Below, piece by piece: positions 5,464 to 13,626 of a stretch of DNA of 21,384 bases. A model generated the notes under the pieces. That model worked only from the letters and a program-made list of their open reading frames with translations, searched no databases and was not told the DNA's origin. The stretch lies in the IMG/VR virus record IMGVR_UViG_3300046090_000008, positions 1 to 21,384 of that record. One strand, written 5' to 3'. The DNA comes from a virus. How positions within the stretch are numbered: the first letter of the stretch is position 1; each line of letters begins with the position of its first letter. The position numbers and the translations under genes are program-made.

Positions 5464-7767
5464 ATGTACGATGAAAACGGCGCATATGAGGGCGAGGATG
5501 CTGGCCCTTATTGGCACGATCAGATTGAGACCGCCATCAAGATATTTGATAAGTGGGAAAAGCGCGGCTTAAAGGTTGTCAAGCGGTATCGGGATGAACG
5601 AGATGCGATAGAGATGCCAAGGATGAAGTTCAATATCCTTTGGTCAAACATCCAAGTCCTCTTCCCTGCCCTTTATGGTCGCCAAGCCAAGCCCGAGGTT
5701 TCACGCCGCTATATGGATCAAGACCCTGTGGGTCGCTTGGCCTCCACAATGCTTGAGCGTGTCATGGAGTACGAGACCACCCAATTCGGCGACTTTGATG
5801 CGGCAATGAGTGGCGCGGTGCAGGATAGATTGTTGCCTGGTCGCGGTACTGCTTGGATTCGCTATGAGCCTGTAATCGTTAATGACCGACCCAATGATGA
5901 CGGCGTATTAGACGAAACCGAAGAATCTCAGGTTTACAACACGGTAGAAGACCCAACCGAGCGCATTGACGCAGCTCACAGCCCTATTGATTACGTCTAT
6001 TGGTCAGACTTCTTGCATTCACCAGCTCGCACATGGGATGAGGTTTGGTGGGTAGCTCGGGCGGTCTACATGACCAAAGATGAGGGCGTAGAGCGCTTTG
6101 GTGACGTATTTAAGAATGTCGGACTGACAAGCTCAAACACCGACATGGATGGTAAGAATCCCATGACCGCCAAGATGACCTACGACAAAAAGGCGATGGT
6201 CTATGAGATTTGGAACAAGCGCACAGGCAAGGTTTGTTGGATTGCCAAAGGTTATCCACAGGCGCTAGATGAGAGGGATGACCCGCTAGAGCTTGATGAG
6301 TTCTTCCCATGCCCCAAGCCGTTGATGGCAACCACCACCACCGGCACGATGATCCCTGTACCTGACTTCTGCGAATATGAGGATCAAGCGCAAGAGCTAG
6401 ACAACTTAACCCAACGCATTTACCTGCTGACCAAAGCCTGTAAAGCGGTTGGCGTGTTCAATGCGGAATTTAAAGAGTTGGCGCGGATGTTTAGCGAGGG
6501 CGTGGATAACAAGCTATTCCCTGTGACCGGTTGGGCGGCAATGAGTGAGAAAGGCGGCTTAAAAGGCGCTATCGACATGATGGACACCTCGCAGATCATT
6601 GTGACCTTGCGTGAGCTGTACGCCGCTAGGGAGCAGGTTAAGCAGTCGATCTACGAGATCATGGGCATATCGGACATCTTGCGTGGATCGTCAAAAGCCC
6701 AAGAAACCCTTGGTGCTCAACAGCTCAAGGCCAACTTTGGCAGCTTGAGGTTAAAGAGTTCCCAAGGCGATGTGGCTCGGTTTGCCACAGACATCTTTAA
6801 GCTCAAAGCGCAAGTTATCTGTAAGTTTTACCCGCCCGAGCTGATTGTTGAAATGTCGGGTGTGATGAACACGCCCGATGGTCAAGACCCGCAAAGGTTG
6901 CAAGCGGCGTTGCAGATGTTGTCAGACAGCACCATACGCGACTTCCATATTGCGGTTGAGGCTGATAGCTTGGCGCAGATTGACGAGCAGGCAGAGAAGC
7001 AAGGCGCACAAGAGGCAATCCAAGCTATTGGTTTATTCTTGCGTGAAGCGATCCCAATGATTGCCCAAGCGCCCGAGACCTTGCCTATGGCTTCCGAGAT
7101 GTTGTTATTCTTGGTACGCCGATTTAGAGCTGGTCGCGGGTTGGAAAGCGCGGTTGAAAGGGCAATGAAAGCCTTGCAAGACAAAGCGGATCAAGCTAAA
7201 CAACAACCAGCAGGCCCACCGCCCGAGATGATGCAAATGCAAGCCGAACAACAGGCAGAGCAGATGCGGATGCAAGCACAAGCGCAAACTGAGCAGATGA
7301 AAATGCAAGCGCAGGCTCAAATTGAGCAGGGCAAGGCACAGCTTGAGATGCAGATGCACCAAGCCAAAGTGCAGGCTGATATGCAGTTACAGCAAATGAA
7401 AGCCGAGTTTGAGGTTGCCAAGCAGAATAACGAAATGCAAATGAAAGCCCGAGAAATGGCTGGAAAGGAAGAATATGAGCGATGGAAAGCAGAACTTGAT
7501 GCCGCGACTAAGATCATGGTGGCAAGGATTGGTAGCAACCCTGGCGTTGACCTACCGGTCATTGAAGCAGCGTCTGCACAAATAACCAATGAGCTTGGTG
7601 CGCCGATTGCAGAGGCCGTTAACAGGATGGTGGAAATGCACGACCAAATGGCAAATATGCACGGTCAGACCATGCAAAACATTGGCGATGCCATGCAAAG
7701 GCTTAACGCACCGAAACGAGTGGTAAGGGGCGCTGATGGCTTAGTGATAGGCGTGGAGATAGCATGA
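5464..7767 (+). CDS. Portal protein (podovirus type)
   Basis: A 767-residue portal, the ring at the capsid vertex through which DNA enters and leaves and on which the tail is built. The size and sequence course (YWHDQIETAIKIFDKWEKRG at the start, MPRMKFNILWSNIQVLFPAL, IDYVYWSDFLHSPARTWDEVWW, IYLLTKACKAVGVFNAEFKE) match large podovirus portals. Residues about 587-680 form a long Gln/Met/Ala-rich coiled coil (repeats of the type EQMKMQAQAQ), which corresponds to the barrel extension into the capsid. The final segment, VVRGADGLVIGVEIA, is typical of the family. The stop overlaps the ATG of the fibre-type gene. No clear ribosome site precedes the ATG. Confidence 0.93.
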   Translation: MYDENGAYEGEDAGPYWHDQIETAIKIFDKWEKRGLKVVKRYRDERDAIEMPRMKFNILWSNIQVLFPALYGRQAKPEVSRRYMDQDPVGRLASTMLERVMEYETTQFGDFDAAMSGAVQDRLLPGRGTAWIRYEPVIVNDRPNDDGVLDETEESQVYNTVEDPTERIDAAHSPIDYVYWSDFLHSPARTWDEVWWVARAVYMTKDEGVERFGDVFKNVGLTSSNTDMDGKNPMTAKMTYDKKAMVYEIWNKRTGKVCWIAKGYPQALDERDDPLELDEFFPCPKPLMATTTTGTMIPVPDFCEYEDQAQELDNLTQRIYLLTKACKAVGVFNAEFKELARMFSEGVDNKLFPVTGWAAMSEKGGLKGAIDMMDTSQIIVTLRELYAAREQVKQSIYEIMGISDILRGSSKAQETLGAQQLKANFGSLRLKSSQGDVARFATDIFKLKAQVICKFYPPELIVEMSGVMNTPDGQDPQRLQAALQMLSDSTIRDFHIAVEADSLAQIDEQAEKQGAQEAIQAIGLFLREAIPMIAQAPETLPMASEMLLFLVRRFRAGRGLESAVERAMKALQDKADQAKQQPAGPPPEMMQMQAEQQAEQMRMQAQAQTEQMKMQAQAQIEQGKAQLEMQMHQAKVQADMQLQQMKAEFEVAKQNNEMQMKAREMAGKEEYERWKAELDAATKIMVARIGSNPGVDLPVIEAASAQITNELGAPIAEAVNRMVEMHDQMANMHGQTMQNIGDAMQRLNAPKRVVRGADGLVIGVEIA

Positions 7768-8582
7768 GCCTTGTCTTAGCTGATCGGGTAAGACAGACCA
7801 CCACCGCCACCGGCACAGGGACGATCACGCTAGACGGCACGGTAGAGGGGTTTCAAACCTTTGCGGCAATTGGCAACAACAATACGACCTACTACACAAT
7901 TGCAGGCGGCACGCAATGGGAGGTTGGGATTGGGACGTACTACGCTGGAACACTAGCTAGGACAACCATAATCTCCTCATCCACAGGCTCAACGCTTGAT
8001 CTTGCGGCGGGTACAAAGGATGTGTTTGTTAGTTATCCTGCTGAAAAATCGGTTAATCAGGATGCCAATAACCGTGTTTTGATACCCTACACAACAGGAA
8101 CGACTAATGTTGGCTCTTTAAATGTTGGGGATGCAACCGTTCACACCGATTCGGGCGTGATAGCAGGGTTTACGGCAAGTGAGGCGTTATATCTTTACAC
8201 AAGCCTGCAAAACACAAGCGCAAGCAATACAAGTTATGCAAGCTACGCAGTTAATGACGGCGGTCATACGGCTTATGGCGAGCTTGGAATAAATAACGCA
8301 AATTACAGTTACACGGCTGCGGGATTTCCCAATAATGGGTTTTCTGTACCGTTGGCAAGTTTTGTCGAATCCTTTGGTGGCCCATTGGTTTTGGGTAGCT
8401 GGGACAATCAAAAGATCAGTTTCATCATTAATGGCGCTGTTAGCACGACTGACGCAGTAACCATTAACACAAATGGATCGGTAGCATTCAATGGTCAAGT
8501 GGGGACTGCGGGACAGGTCTTGCAATCCAATGCCACTACCGCCCCGACTTGGGTAGATAACGCCGCAAAATGGGGGGCGTAA
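7764..8582 (+). CDS. Tail-fibre-type protein
   Basis: A 272-residue protein with two fibre hallmarks. Residues 1-95 form the conserved N-terminal domain seen in many phage fibres (ADRVRQTTTATGTGTITL ... WEVGIGTYYAGTLARTTI ... GTKDVFVSYPA), thought to attach to the virion. The C-terminus carries GQVGTAGQVLQSNATTAPTW, a motif common before the end or receptor-binding part of fibres. Between them lies a Ser/Thr/Asn/Gly-rich beta region (about 105-245), probably a trimeric shaft or small head. No chaperone or peptidase domain is present. Its place between portal and scaffold, away from tail genes, is unusual. It overlaps the portal by 4 bases. Confidence 0.75.
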   Translation: MSLVLADRVRQTTTATGTGTITLDGTVEGFQTFAAIGNNNTTYYTIAGGTQWEVGIGTYYAGTLARTTIISSSTGSTLDLAAGTKDVFVSYPAEKSVNQDANNRVLIPYTTGTTNVGSLNVGDATVHTDSGVIAGFTASEALYLYTSLQNTSASNTSYASYAVNDGGHTAYGELGINNANYSYTAAGFPNNGFSVPLASFVESFGGPLVLGSWDNQKISFIINGAVSTTDAVTINTNGSVAFNGQVGTAGQVLQSNATTAPTWVDNAAKWGA

Positions 8583-8945
8583 GTGTTTGGCATATCAGCT
8601 TTTGCCCAAACACCTTTTGCAAGCATTCCAAGCGTAACAACGCCTGTACCTGTTGAAATCCCTTTAGGCGGTCACTTTGGCTTTGACGAGAAAAAGCGCG
8701 ATGAGCAATGGGCTAAAGACCGAAAGCTAGAAGCACAGCGCAAGCTCAAGCTACAAGAGGCGCTGTTTGGTCTACCACCCAAGGTAAGGGAAGAGATCAC
8801 CTCCGCGCCAGCACAAACAATAGAGGTTGCGGTGAAAAAACAAATTGATTATGATTTGTTAATGCAAAGGGTCAAAGACCTAGAAGTGCGTGTTAAGCTA
8901 AAGCGTGATGAAGAAGATGTCGCAATGATCTTGGAGCTAATGTGA
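8583..8945 (+). CDS. Conserved small phage protein (FGISAFAQ type)
   Basis: A 120-residue protein with a GTG start directly after the fibre gene's TAA, preceded by a G-rich run (8572-8577) that can serve as ribosome site. The N-terminal MFGISAFAQTPFASI is a motif I recognise from small proteins encoded right behind phage fibre genes. The rest is charged and helical (KKRDEQWAKDRKLEAQRKLK, then VKDLEVRVKLKRDEEDVAMI). Function unknown; it may accompany the fibre. The stop overlaps the next GTG start (GTGA at 8942). Confidence 0.65.
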   Translation: MFGISAFAQTPFASIPSVTTPVPVEIPLGGHFGFDEKKRDEQWAKDRKLEAQRKLKLQEALFGLPPKVREEITSAPAQTIEVAVKKQIDYDLLMQRVKDLEVRVKLKRDEEDVAMILELM

Positions 8946-9364
8946 GAAGAACTTGGGTTTTCCCATCAGACGGCAGCGAGCCATACGAAAAGACGGCGGG
9001 TCACTCTGCTGAATACACTACGGTCATGGGCGATATTGCCCCATTCATGTCACCTGATGGCGTAATGATTGAGGGACGCAAACAATGGCGTGACCACCTT
9101 AAGCGCACCGATTCTATTGAGATGGGGCATTCTGACGTTAAGTATGCTCAAGCTGAGTGGAACAAGAAAAAAGAAGTTCACCGAGACCGATTGCGTGGGC
9201 AGTTGGCTACGGTGCAAGAGTTTGATCGACCAGGCGCACCGATTGCCCCTGTTAAGATGTCTAATCTCAACGTAGAGATGGCTAACCGCCTACACAACCG
9301 TCCCATGCCCGAGCGCAAGGAGATGATCAAAATGACTTTGGAACAAATGAAAAGGATGAAGTGA
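8942..9364 (+). CDS. Head-cluster hypothetical protein, pre-scaffold position
   Basis: A 140-residue protein upstream of the scaffold gene. The segment DIAPFMSPDGVMIEGRKQWR followed by DHLKRTDSIEMGHSD resembles the C-terminal part of the FmdB-type zinc-ribbon proteins that often precede phage scaffold genes, but the zinc ribbon itself is missing: the protein has no cysteine. The C-terminal half is helical and basic, ending in EQMKRMK. The start is GTG in a GTGA overlap. A role in head assembly is inferred from position. Confidence 0.6.
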   Translation: MRRTWVFPSDGSEPYEKTAGHSAEYTTVMGDIAPFMSPDGVMIEGRKQWRDHLKRTDSIEMGHSDVKYAQAEWNKKKEVHRDRLRGQLATVQEFDRPGAPIAPVKMSNLNVEMANRLHNRPMPERKEMIKMTLEQMKRMK

Positions 9365-10413
9365 TGGAAAACGAAGTTGTCGCACCCGACACAGCAGAAA
9401 CACCAGCACCCGAAACCCAAGCGGTAGAAGCGCCCCAAGCGTCATCAGAGCCGCAAAGCCGAGCCGATACGATCCGCGAGGCATTAACCAAGACACCGAC
9501 AAACCGTGGCAAACACGCCGCAAGCCAGCCCCGCGAGGGCGGTAAGTTTGCACCCAAGTTCCCAACCTCAGAAACCCAAGCGCCTCAGATGGCTAGTAGG
9601 GCAGAGATGCCCAAAAGCCTGCGTCTTGAGCTAAAAGAACATTGGGAGAAAGCGCCAGCCGAATTACAGCAAGCCTTTGCACAGCGGGATGCCGACTACG
9701 AAAAGGGCATTACCACATACAAGCAAAGGGATGCCGAGGCTCGGGCGGTAACAGAACAGTTTGCGCCCTATGAGTGGATTCTGCGAAACGAAAACACCAC
9801 GCCAGCTCAAGCGATTGGGCCATTGCTACAGACGGCGGCATTGCTTAGAACAGGCACACCGCAACAGAAGTCGCAAGCGGTAGCGCAAATGATTCAGCAG
9901 TTCCAAATCCCTTTGGAGCAAGTGGCGGCTTACTTTGGCGGTGAAGCACCACCACAACAGCAGGATTCGCACTACAATCAATTAGCGCAACAAGTACAGC
10001 AATTGACGGCACACATCACGCAGTCGCAGTATGAAGCGCAGAAATCGAATGAAAACCGAGCACTCTCGGTAATCCAGCAGTTTGCAGGCGACCCCGCAAA
10101 CGCACACTTTGAGGCAGTCCAAGACCGTATGTTGTCGCTTCTCCAAGCGCCGCAGGTACTAGGGGACATCAGTCATATGTCGGAACGCGAGAAATTGCAG
10201 ATTGCATATGACACCGCCGTAAGACTTGATCCACAGTTGGCACAAAGTTTATATGCTCAACAGCAACAAAGCTATGCCGCGCAGAATCAGGTTCAGAAAG
10301 CAAAACAAGCGGCTGTACAGGTTAGGGGAGCGCCAGGCGCTGCCATCTCAGGTGCAGTCAATCAAATGGATCGCCGAGCCGTCATTGCCAATGCGCTGCG
10401 GCAGGTGAATTAA
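9364..10413 (+). CDS. Scaffolding protein
   Basis: A 349-residue protein immediately before the capsid gene. The N-terminus is acidic, Pro/Ala/Thr-rich and probably disordered, followed by a basic KFAPKFP patch, then SLRLELKEHWEKAPAELQQAFAQRD and long Gln-rich helices (for example AQQVQQLTAHITQSQYEAQ), with a helical basic C-terminus (MDRRAVIANALRQVN) that would bind coat protein. This order is typical of podovirus scaffolds, which direct procapsid assembly and then leave. The ATG at 9364 (TGATG overlap with the upstream stop) is preferred over GTG at 9361 because AAAGGA at 9351-9356 sits 7 bases before it. Confidence 0.85.
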   Translation: MENEVVAPDTAETPAPETQAVEAPQASSEPQSRADTIREALTKTPTNRGKHAASQPREGGKFAPKFPTSETQAPQMASRAEMPKSLRLELKEHWEKAPAELQQAFAQRDADYEKGITTYKQRDAEARAVTEQFAPYEWILRNENTTPAQAIGPLLQTAALLRTGTPQQKSQAVAQMIQQFQIPLEQVAAYFGGEAPPQQQDSHYNQLAQQVQQLTAHITQSQYEAQKSNENRALSVIQQFAGDPANAHFEAVQDRMLSLLQAPQVLGDISHMSEREKLQIAYDTAVRLDPQLAQSLYAQQQQSYAAQNQVQKAKQAAVQVRGAPGAAISGAVNQMDRRAVIANALRQVN

Positions 10414-10414
10414 A

Positions 10415-10420
10415 AAGGAG
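10415..10420 (+). promoter_or_regulatory. Strong ribosome-binding site of the capsid gene
   Basis: AAGGAG lies 6 bases before the capsid ATG, a near-perfect Shine-Dalgarno sequence. Most other genes in the window depend on overlaps or weak sites, so this fits high expression of the coat protein. Confidence 0.85.
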
Positions 10421-10426
10421 TAAATC

Positions 10427-11407
10427 ATGGCATACGCCAATAGTAATTACTCAGACGTTTTAGCAACCACCATTGAGTCACGTTCCGGCATCGTTGCTGA
10501 TAACGTGACCAAAAACAATGCGTTGTTGACTCGCCTGCGTGAGAAAGGCCGTTACAAGCCGTTCACAGGTGGTTCGACCATTCTGCAAGAATTGTCATTC
10601 CAAGCAAACAGTACCGCGATGTACTACTCAGGCGCAGAAGTCTTAGACATCAGCCCTGCGGACGTTATCTCTGCGGCTCAGTTCCCTATCAAGCAGGCCG
10701 CTGTTGCGGTCACCATCAATGGCTTGGAGATGCTCCAAAACAGCGGCGAAGAGCAGATCATTGATTTGTTTGACGCACGTTTGGACGTTGCCGAGGCATC
10801 GATTGAGAACTTGATCTCTACTGGTATCTACTCAGACGGTACAGCCAACAACGGTAAGCAAATCACAGGTTTGCAAGCTATGGTGGTCGCATCGCCTGCA
10901 ACTGGTGTGGTCGGTGGTATTGACCGTTCTACATGGTCATTTTGGCGCAATCAGACTTTTGACTTCTCTTCTGACTTGGGTGCTTCTGCATCTAGCTCAA
11001 ACATTCAGACCGGTTTTAACCGCCTGTATGCAAAGACAAGTCGCGGCTCTGATGTAGTCGATTTGATTTTGTTGGATAACAACTTGTGGGGCTTCTTTAT
11101 GTCGTCTCTGCAAAACATTCAGCGTTTCCCTGGCTCAAGCAAAATGGCCGAATTAGGCTTTGTTGCTTCCAAGTACATGAATGCAGACGTAGTTCTTGAC
11201 GGTGGTATCGGCGGTAATATTCCGACATCTACTGGTTATTTCCTTAACACGAAGTACATTTTCTTCCGTCCTCATGCAAATCGTAACTTTGTTCCGATTG
11301 GTGATGAGCGTATGTCCACCAACCAAGATGCCATCGTGCGCTTGATCGGCTGGGCTGGCAATATGACTGCCTCGGGACTCCAGTTCCAAGGCGTGATGAC
11401 TGAATAA
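10427..11407 (+). CDS. Major capsid protein
   Basis: A 326-residue coat protein of the HK97-fold kind without a visible N-terminal protease delta domain, matching a separate scaffold gene upstream. Features are IVADNVTKNNALLTRLREKG near the N-terminus (N-arm), LQELSFQANSTAMYYSGAEV (E-loop region), VAVTINGLEMLQNSGEEQII (spine-helix region) and the C-terminal RLIGWAGNMTASGLQFQGVM (final strand of the axial/peripheral domain). Codon use differs slightly from the neighbours, with more pyrimidine-ending codons, as in highly expressed genes. It is preceded by AAGGAG and followed 12 bases later by the decoration gene. Confidence 0.93.
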   Translation: MAYANSNYSDVLATTIESRSGIVADNVTKNNALLTRLREKGRYKPFTGGSTILQELSFQANSTAMYYSGAEVLDISPADVISAAQFPIKQAAVAVTINGLEMLQNSGEEQIIDLFDARLDVAEASIENLISTGIYSDGTANNGKQITGLQAMVVASPATGVVGGIDRSTWSFWRNQTFDFSSDLGASASSSNIQTGFNRLYAKTSRGSDVVDLILLDNNLWGFFMSSLQNIQRFPGSSKMAELGFVASKYMNADVVLDGGIGGNIPTSTGYFLNTKYIFFRPHANRNFVPIGDERMSTNQDAIVRLIGWAGNMTASGLQFQGVMTE

Positions 11408-11411
11408 GGAG
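11406..11411 (+). promoter_or_regulatory. Strong ribosome-binding site of the decoration gene
   Basis: AAGGAG, partly within the capsid stop codon, is 8 bases before the ATG at 11420. Together with the capsid site it marks these two genes as the most strongly translated pair in the window. Confidence 0.8.
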
Positions 11412-11419
11412 CAAATATC

Positions 11420-11953
11420 ATGGCAGATTACGTCACAGACGGCAAAATCGGCATTGACTTGACGGCTACTTATGCGTCAACAAGTGCAGGCTCTACAACA
11501 TTGTTCCCTGTTACCCCTGGTACTCGGGTGAGCACTTCCAACAACGGCGTGTATATGTTTGTGCGCGCCGAATCCACTATTGCCGCATTTGATGCGGTGA
11601 TCATGAGCACTTACGCAAACTCAGCGAGTCCCACTCCTGTTATGCGAGCCGTGCCTGTGACCACTACAAACGCTGCGGCTTTAGGTTTCAACATGGTTGG
11701 CTTTGCACAAACCGCTATCGCCTCTAGCTATTACGGCTGGGTTGGCTTGAACGGTATGTTGCAGGTTAACTTGCTGGTTGCTTGCCAACCTAAAGTTCCT
11801 TTGTACACCACGGCTACCCCTGGCGCGTTGGACGACACAACCGTGTCTGCTGGCTTTATCCAAGGTATCGTGGCTAACACATCGGCTACTTCTGCATCAG
11901 CACCATTCTGTATGGTCAACAATGCAGGCTTGATCATGGTTGGCGCAGGCTAA
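11420..11953 (+). CDS. Capsid decoration/head structural protein
   Basis: A 177-residue Ala/Ser/Thr/Gly-rich, beta-type protein directly behind the capsid gene and under an equally strong ribosome site. Motifs include VYMFVRAESTIAAFDAVIMS, FAQTAIASSYYGWVGLNGML and QPKVPLYTTATPGALDDTTV; the PLYTTATPG...DDTTVSAG part recalls capsid cement/decoration proteins of the DUF2190-like kind. Such proteins bind the outside of the capsid and stabilise it after expansion. It contains many Ser/Thr residues, possibly relevant to the glycosylation-type genes that follow. The gene is closed by the terminator at 11962-11993. Confidence 0.8.
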   Translation: MADYVTDGKIGIDLTATYASTSAGSTTLFPVTPGTRVSTSNNGVYMFVRAESTIAAFDAVIMSTYANSASPTPVMRAVPVTTTNAAALGFNMVGFAQTAIASSYYGWVGLNGMLQVNLLVACQPKVPLYTTATPGALDDTTVSAGFIQGIVANTSATSASAPFCMVNNAGLIMVGAG

Positions 11954-11961
11954 TCAGAAAC

Positions 11962-11993
11962 GATGCCCCACTCAAAAGGTGGGGTGTCTTTTT
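11962..11993 (+). terminator. Rho-independent terminator after the capsid genes
   Basis: The stem core CCCCAC (11966-11971) pairs with GTGGGG (11979-11984) and can be extended outwards by four pairs, including two G-T wobbles (11962-11965 with 11985-11988). A 7-base loop lies between, and five T follow (11989-11993). It ends one base before the ATG of the next gene, leaving no room for a promoter, so the downstream genes probably depend on read-through. The GGGG of the 3' arm is also the only ribosome-binding candidate for that ATG. Confidence 0.88.
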
Positions 11994-11994
11994 A

Positions 11995-13626
11995 ATGAGT
12001 TCTTTGCCTTTAAAAATTACTGGTAAATGTGTCGCAGAAGATGAGACATTGTTTGCCAATATGGATGCGGCAATTGCTAGAGGTTACCCACAGGTAAAAG
12101 AAGCGCAACCGATAAAGACCGGTGCGATCCTGTTGGTGGCAAGCGCCCCAAGTGTTAAGGGTCAGCTAGAGCTTATTAAAAAGATGAAAGCGGCAGGGTC
12201 GCCCATTGTGGCGATTAAGGGCGCACACGATTGGTTAATTGATAACGGCGTAATGCCTGACTACGCATTAGCCATCGACCCACAAGAGCACAGGATAGCG
12301 TTTTACAAACCGCAGCCAACTGTGCATTACATGATTGCAAGCCAATGCCATCCAGCAATGTTTGACAACCTAGATGGGTATCAGGTCACGCTATGGCATC
12401 CATACGTTAAAAAGGGGCAAGATCGCCCTAAAAACTCCATGCTAATAGGTGGGGGTACAACCTCGGGGTTAAGGGCTATATCTTTGTTCTACGTCCTTGG
12501 CTACCGTCAGTTTGAGCTGTTTGGCTTTGACTCATGCAATGACGGCGAGCTGCTGAGAGTTAATGGCGAGGGGCTAAAGTATGGGGACAAGCTGATTGAG
12601 GTCAAGATTGACCCACAAGGCGAGACCTTTTATTGCAATACAGCAATGGCGTTGCAAGCCGAGCACTTCCAAACCTATTACGATTATTTGCCTGATGCCG
12701 TATTTAATGGGCATGGGCATGGACTGATCCAAGCCATCATCAACAAGCGCGGACAAAACATGATGGAGCTCGGCGGCATTATTGACGGTAAGTTTGAGCT
12801 GAACGACAAAACATCATTCATCCATTTTGGCAACAAAACGGCAGCGAGCTGGCGCTACCGAGCCAAGATACCTGCGGGGGATTGGGCAAGCCAAAACGAT
12901 CTAACCGCTGACACGCTGATATTTGCCAAACCGCAAGCCAATGAGCTAATGGTGATGGCAAGGGCTAAAGCCCGAGGCGCTTGGGTGGTGGTGGACTTTT
13001 GTGATGACCATTTTGATTGGATGCACTACCAAGAGGCACTACGCCTTGCGGACGCGGTGACCTGCCCAACTACCGAGATGGCTAAAAGAATTAAAGAGCT
13101 AGGGCGGGATGCTACTGTCATCCCTGACCCTTATGAGTACCCCGAGATGCCACCGCATTGCAATGGGGTCAATTTGCTATGGTATGGGCATCATGTCAAC
13201 CGTGAGAGCCTTAAACGCATACTGCCTGATCTTGAGGGTTATCCCTTGCGGGTGGTGTCTAATTTTGATGGGGCAATCCCTTGGTCTAAAGAAACCATGT
13301 TGGAAGAATTTGCCCAAGCCGATATAGTGGTGATCCCTGCCACAGCTCCTTACAAGAGCGCAAACAGGGCAATTGAGGCAATTCGCCAAGGGTGTTTTGT
13401 GGTTGCAGAGCCGCATCCAGCCTTAGAGGGTTTTCCCATTTACATCGGCAACATCAAAGAGGGCATCGAATGGACAAAACAGCAGAACATGAACGAACTT
13501 ATATCCAAGGCGCAGAAGTTCGTGATGGCAGAATTCTCGCCTCAAATACTGATCGACAAGTGGAAGACCGCTACGAGACGGCTTACAACCTTGGATGCGG
13601 AAAAAAGAAATGGGACGGTTGGATAA
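11995..13626 (+). CDS. DUF115/MptE-like and glycosyltransferase fusion
   Basis: A 543-residue two-domain protein. Residues about 40-255 form a Rossmann-like DUF115 (MptE-like) domain: LLVASAPSVKG (46-56), AIKGAHDWLIDNGVMPDYAL (73-92), AIDP, IGGGTTSG (151-158) and FGFDSC (176-181). Residues about 265-530 look like a GT-B glycosyltransferase: ADTLIFAKPQ, VVVDFCDDHFDW, a hinge VIPDPYEYPE, LLWYGHHVNRESL and the donor-site helix ANRAIEAIRQGCFVVAEPHP. DUF115 is the core domain of Maf proteins that glycosylate flagellin with nonulosonic acids in bacteria; by analogy this protein may modify a phage or host protein, but the substrate is unknown. The ATG follows the terminator T-tract by one base. Confidence 0.75.
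   Translation: MSSLPLKITGKCVAEDETLFANMDAAIARGYPQVKEAQPIKTGAILLVASAPSVKGQLELIKKMKAAGSPIVAIKGAHDWLIDNGVMPDYALAIDPQEHRIAFYKPQPTVHYMIASQCHPAMFDNLDGYQVTLWHPYVKKGQDRPKNSMLIGGGTTSGLRAISLFYVLGYRQFELFGFDSCNDGELLRVNGEGLKYGDKLIEVKIDPQGETFYCNTAMALQAEHFQTYYDYLPDAVFNGHGHGLIQAIINKRGQNMMELGGIIDGKFELNDKTSFIHFGNKTAASWRYRAKIPAGDWASQNDLTADTLIFAKPQANELMVMARAKARGAWVVVDFCDDHFDWMHYQEALRLADAVTCPTTEMAKRIKELGRDATVIPDPYEYPEMPPHCNGVNLLWYGHHVNRESLKRILPDLEGYPLRVVSNFDGAIPWSKETMLEEFAQADIVVIPATAPYKSANRAIEAIRQGCFVVAEPHPALEGFPIYIGNIKEGIEWTKQQNMNELISKAQKFVMAEFSPQILIDKWKTATRRLTTLDAEKRNGTVG

Noticed and set aside
7230-7480. Short repeats in the portal gene resembling a tandem DNA repeat
   Set aside because: They encode heptad-like Gln/Met/Ala coiled-coil units of the portal barrel; the DNA copies are imperfect and in frame.
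7317-7589. Minus-strand open frames across the portal coiled-coil region and other structural genes
   Set aside because: They are shadows of Gln/Ala-rich coding sequence on the + strand, without ribosome sites or recognisable products.
7764-8582. Fibre gene as target of a diversity-generating retroelement
   Set aside because: No reverse transcriptase and no second copy of the 3' end of the gene were seen in the window.
13599-13610. A-rich run (AAAAAAG) near the end of the fusion gene, possible -1 frameshift into the methyltransferase
   Set aside because: The zero-frame codons (GAA AAA AGA) do not fit the X XXY YYZ slippery layout, and a shift there would remove the methyltransferase's SAM-binding LGCG motif, which lies just upstream in its own frame.
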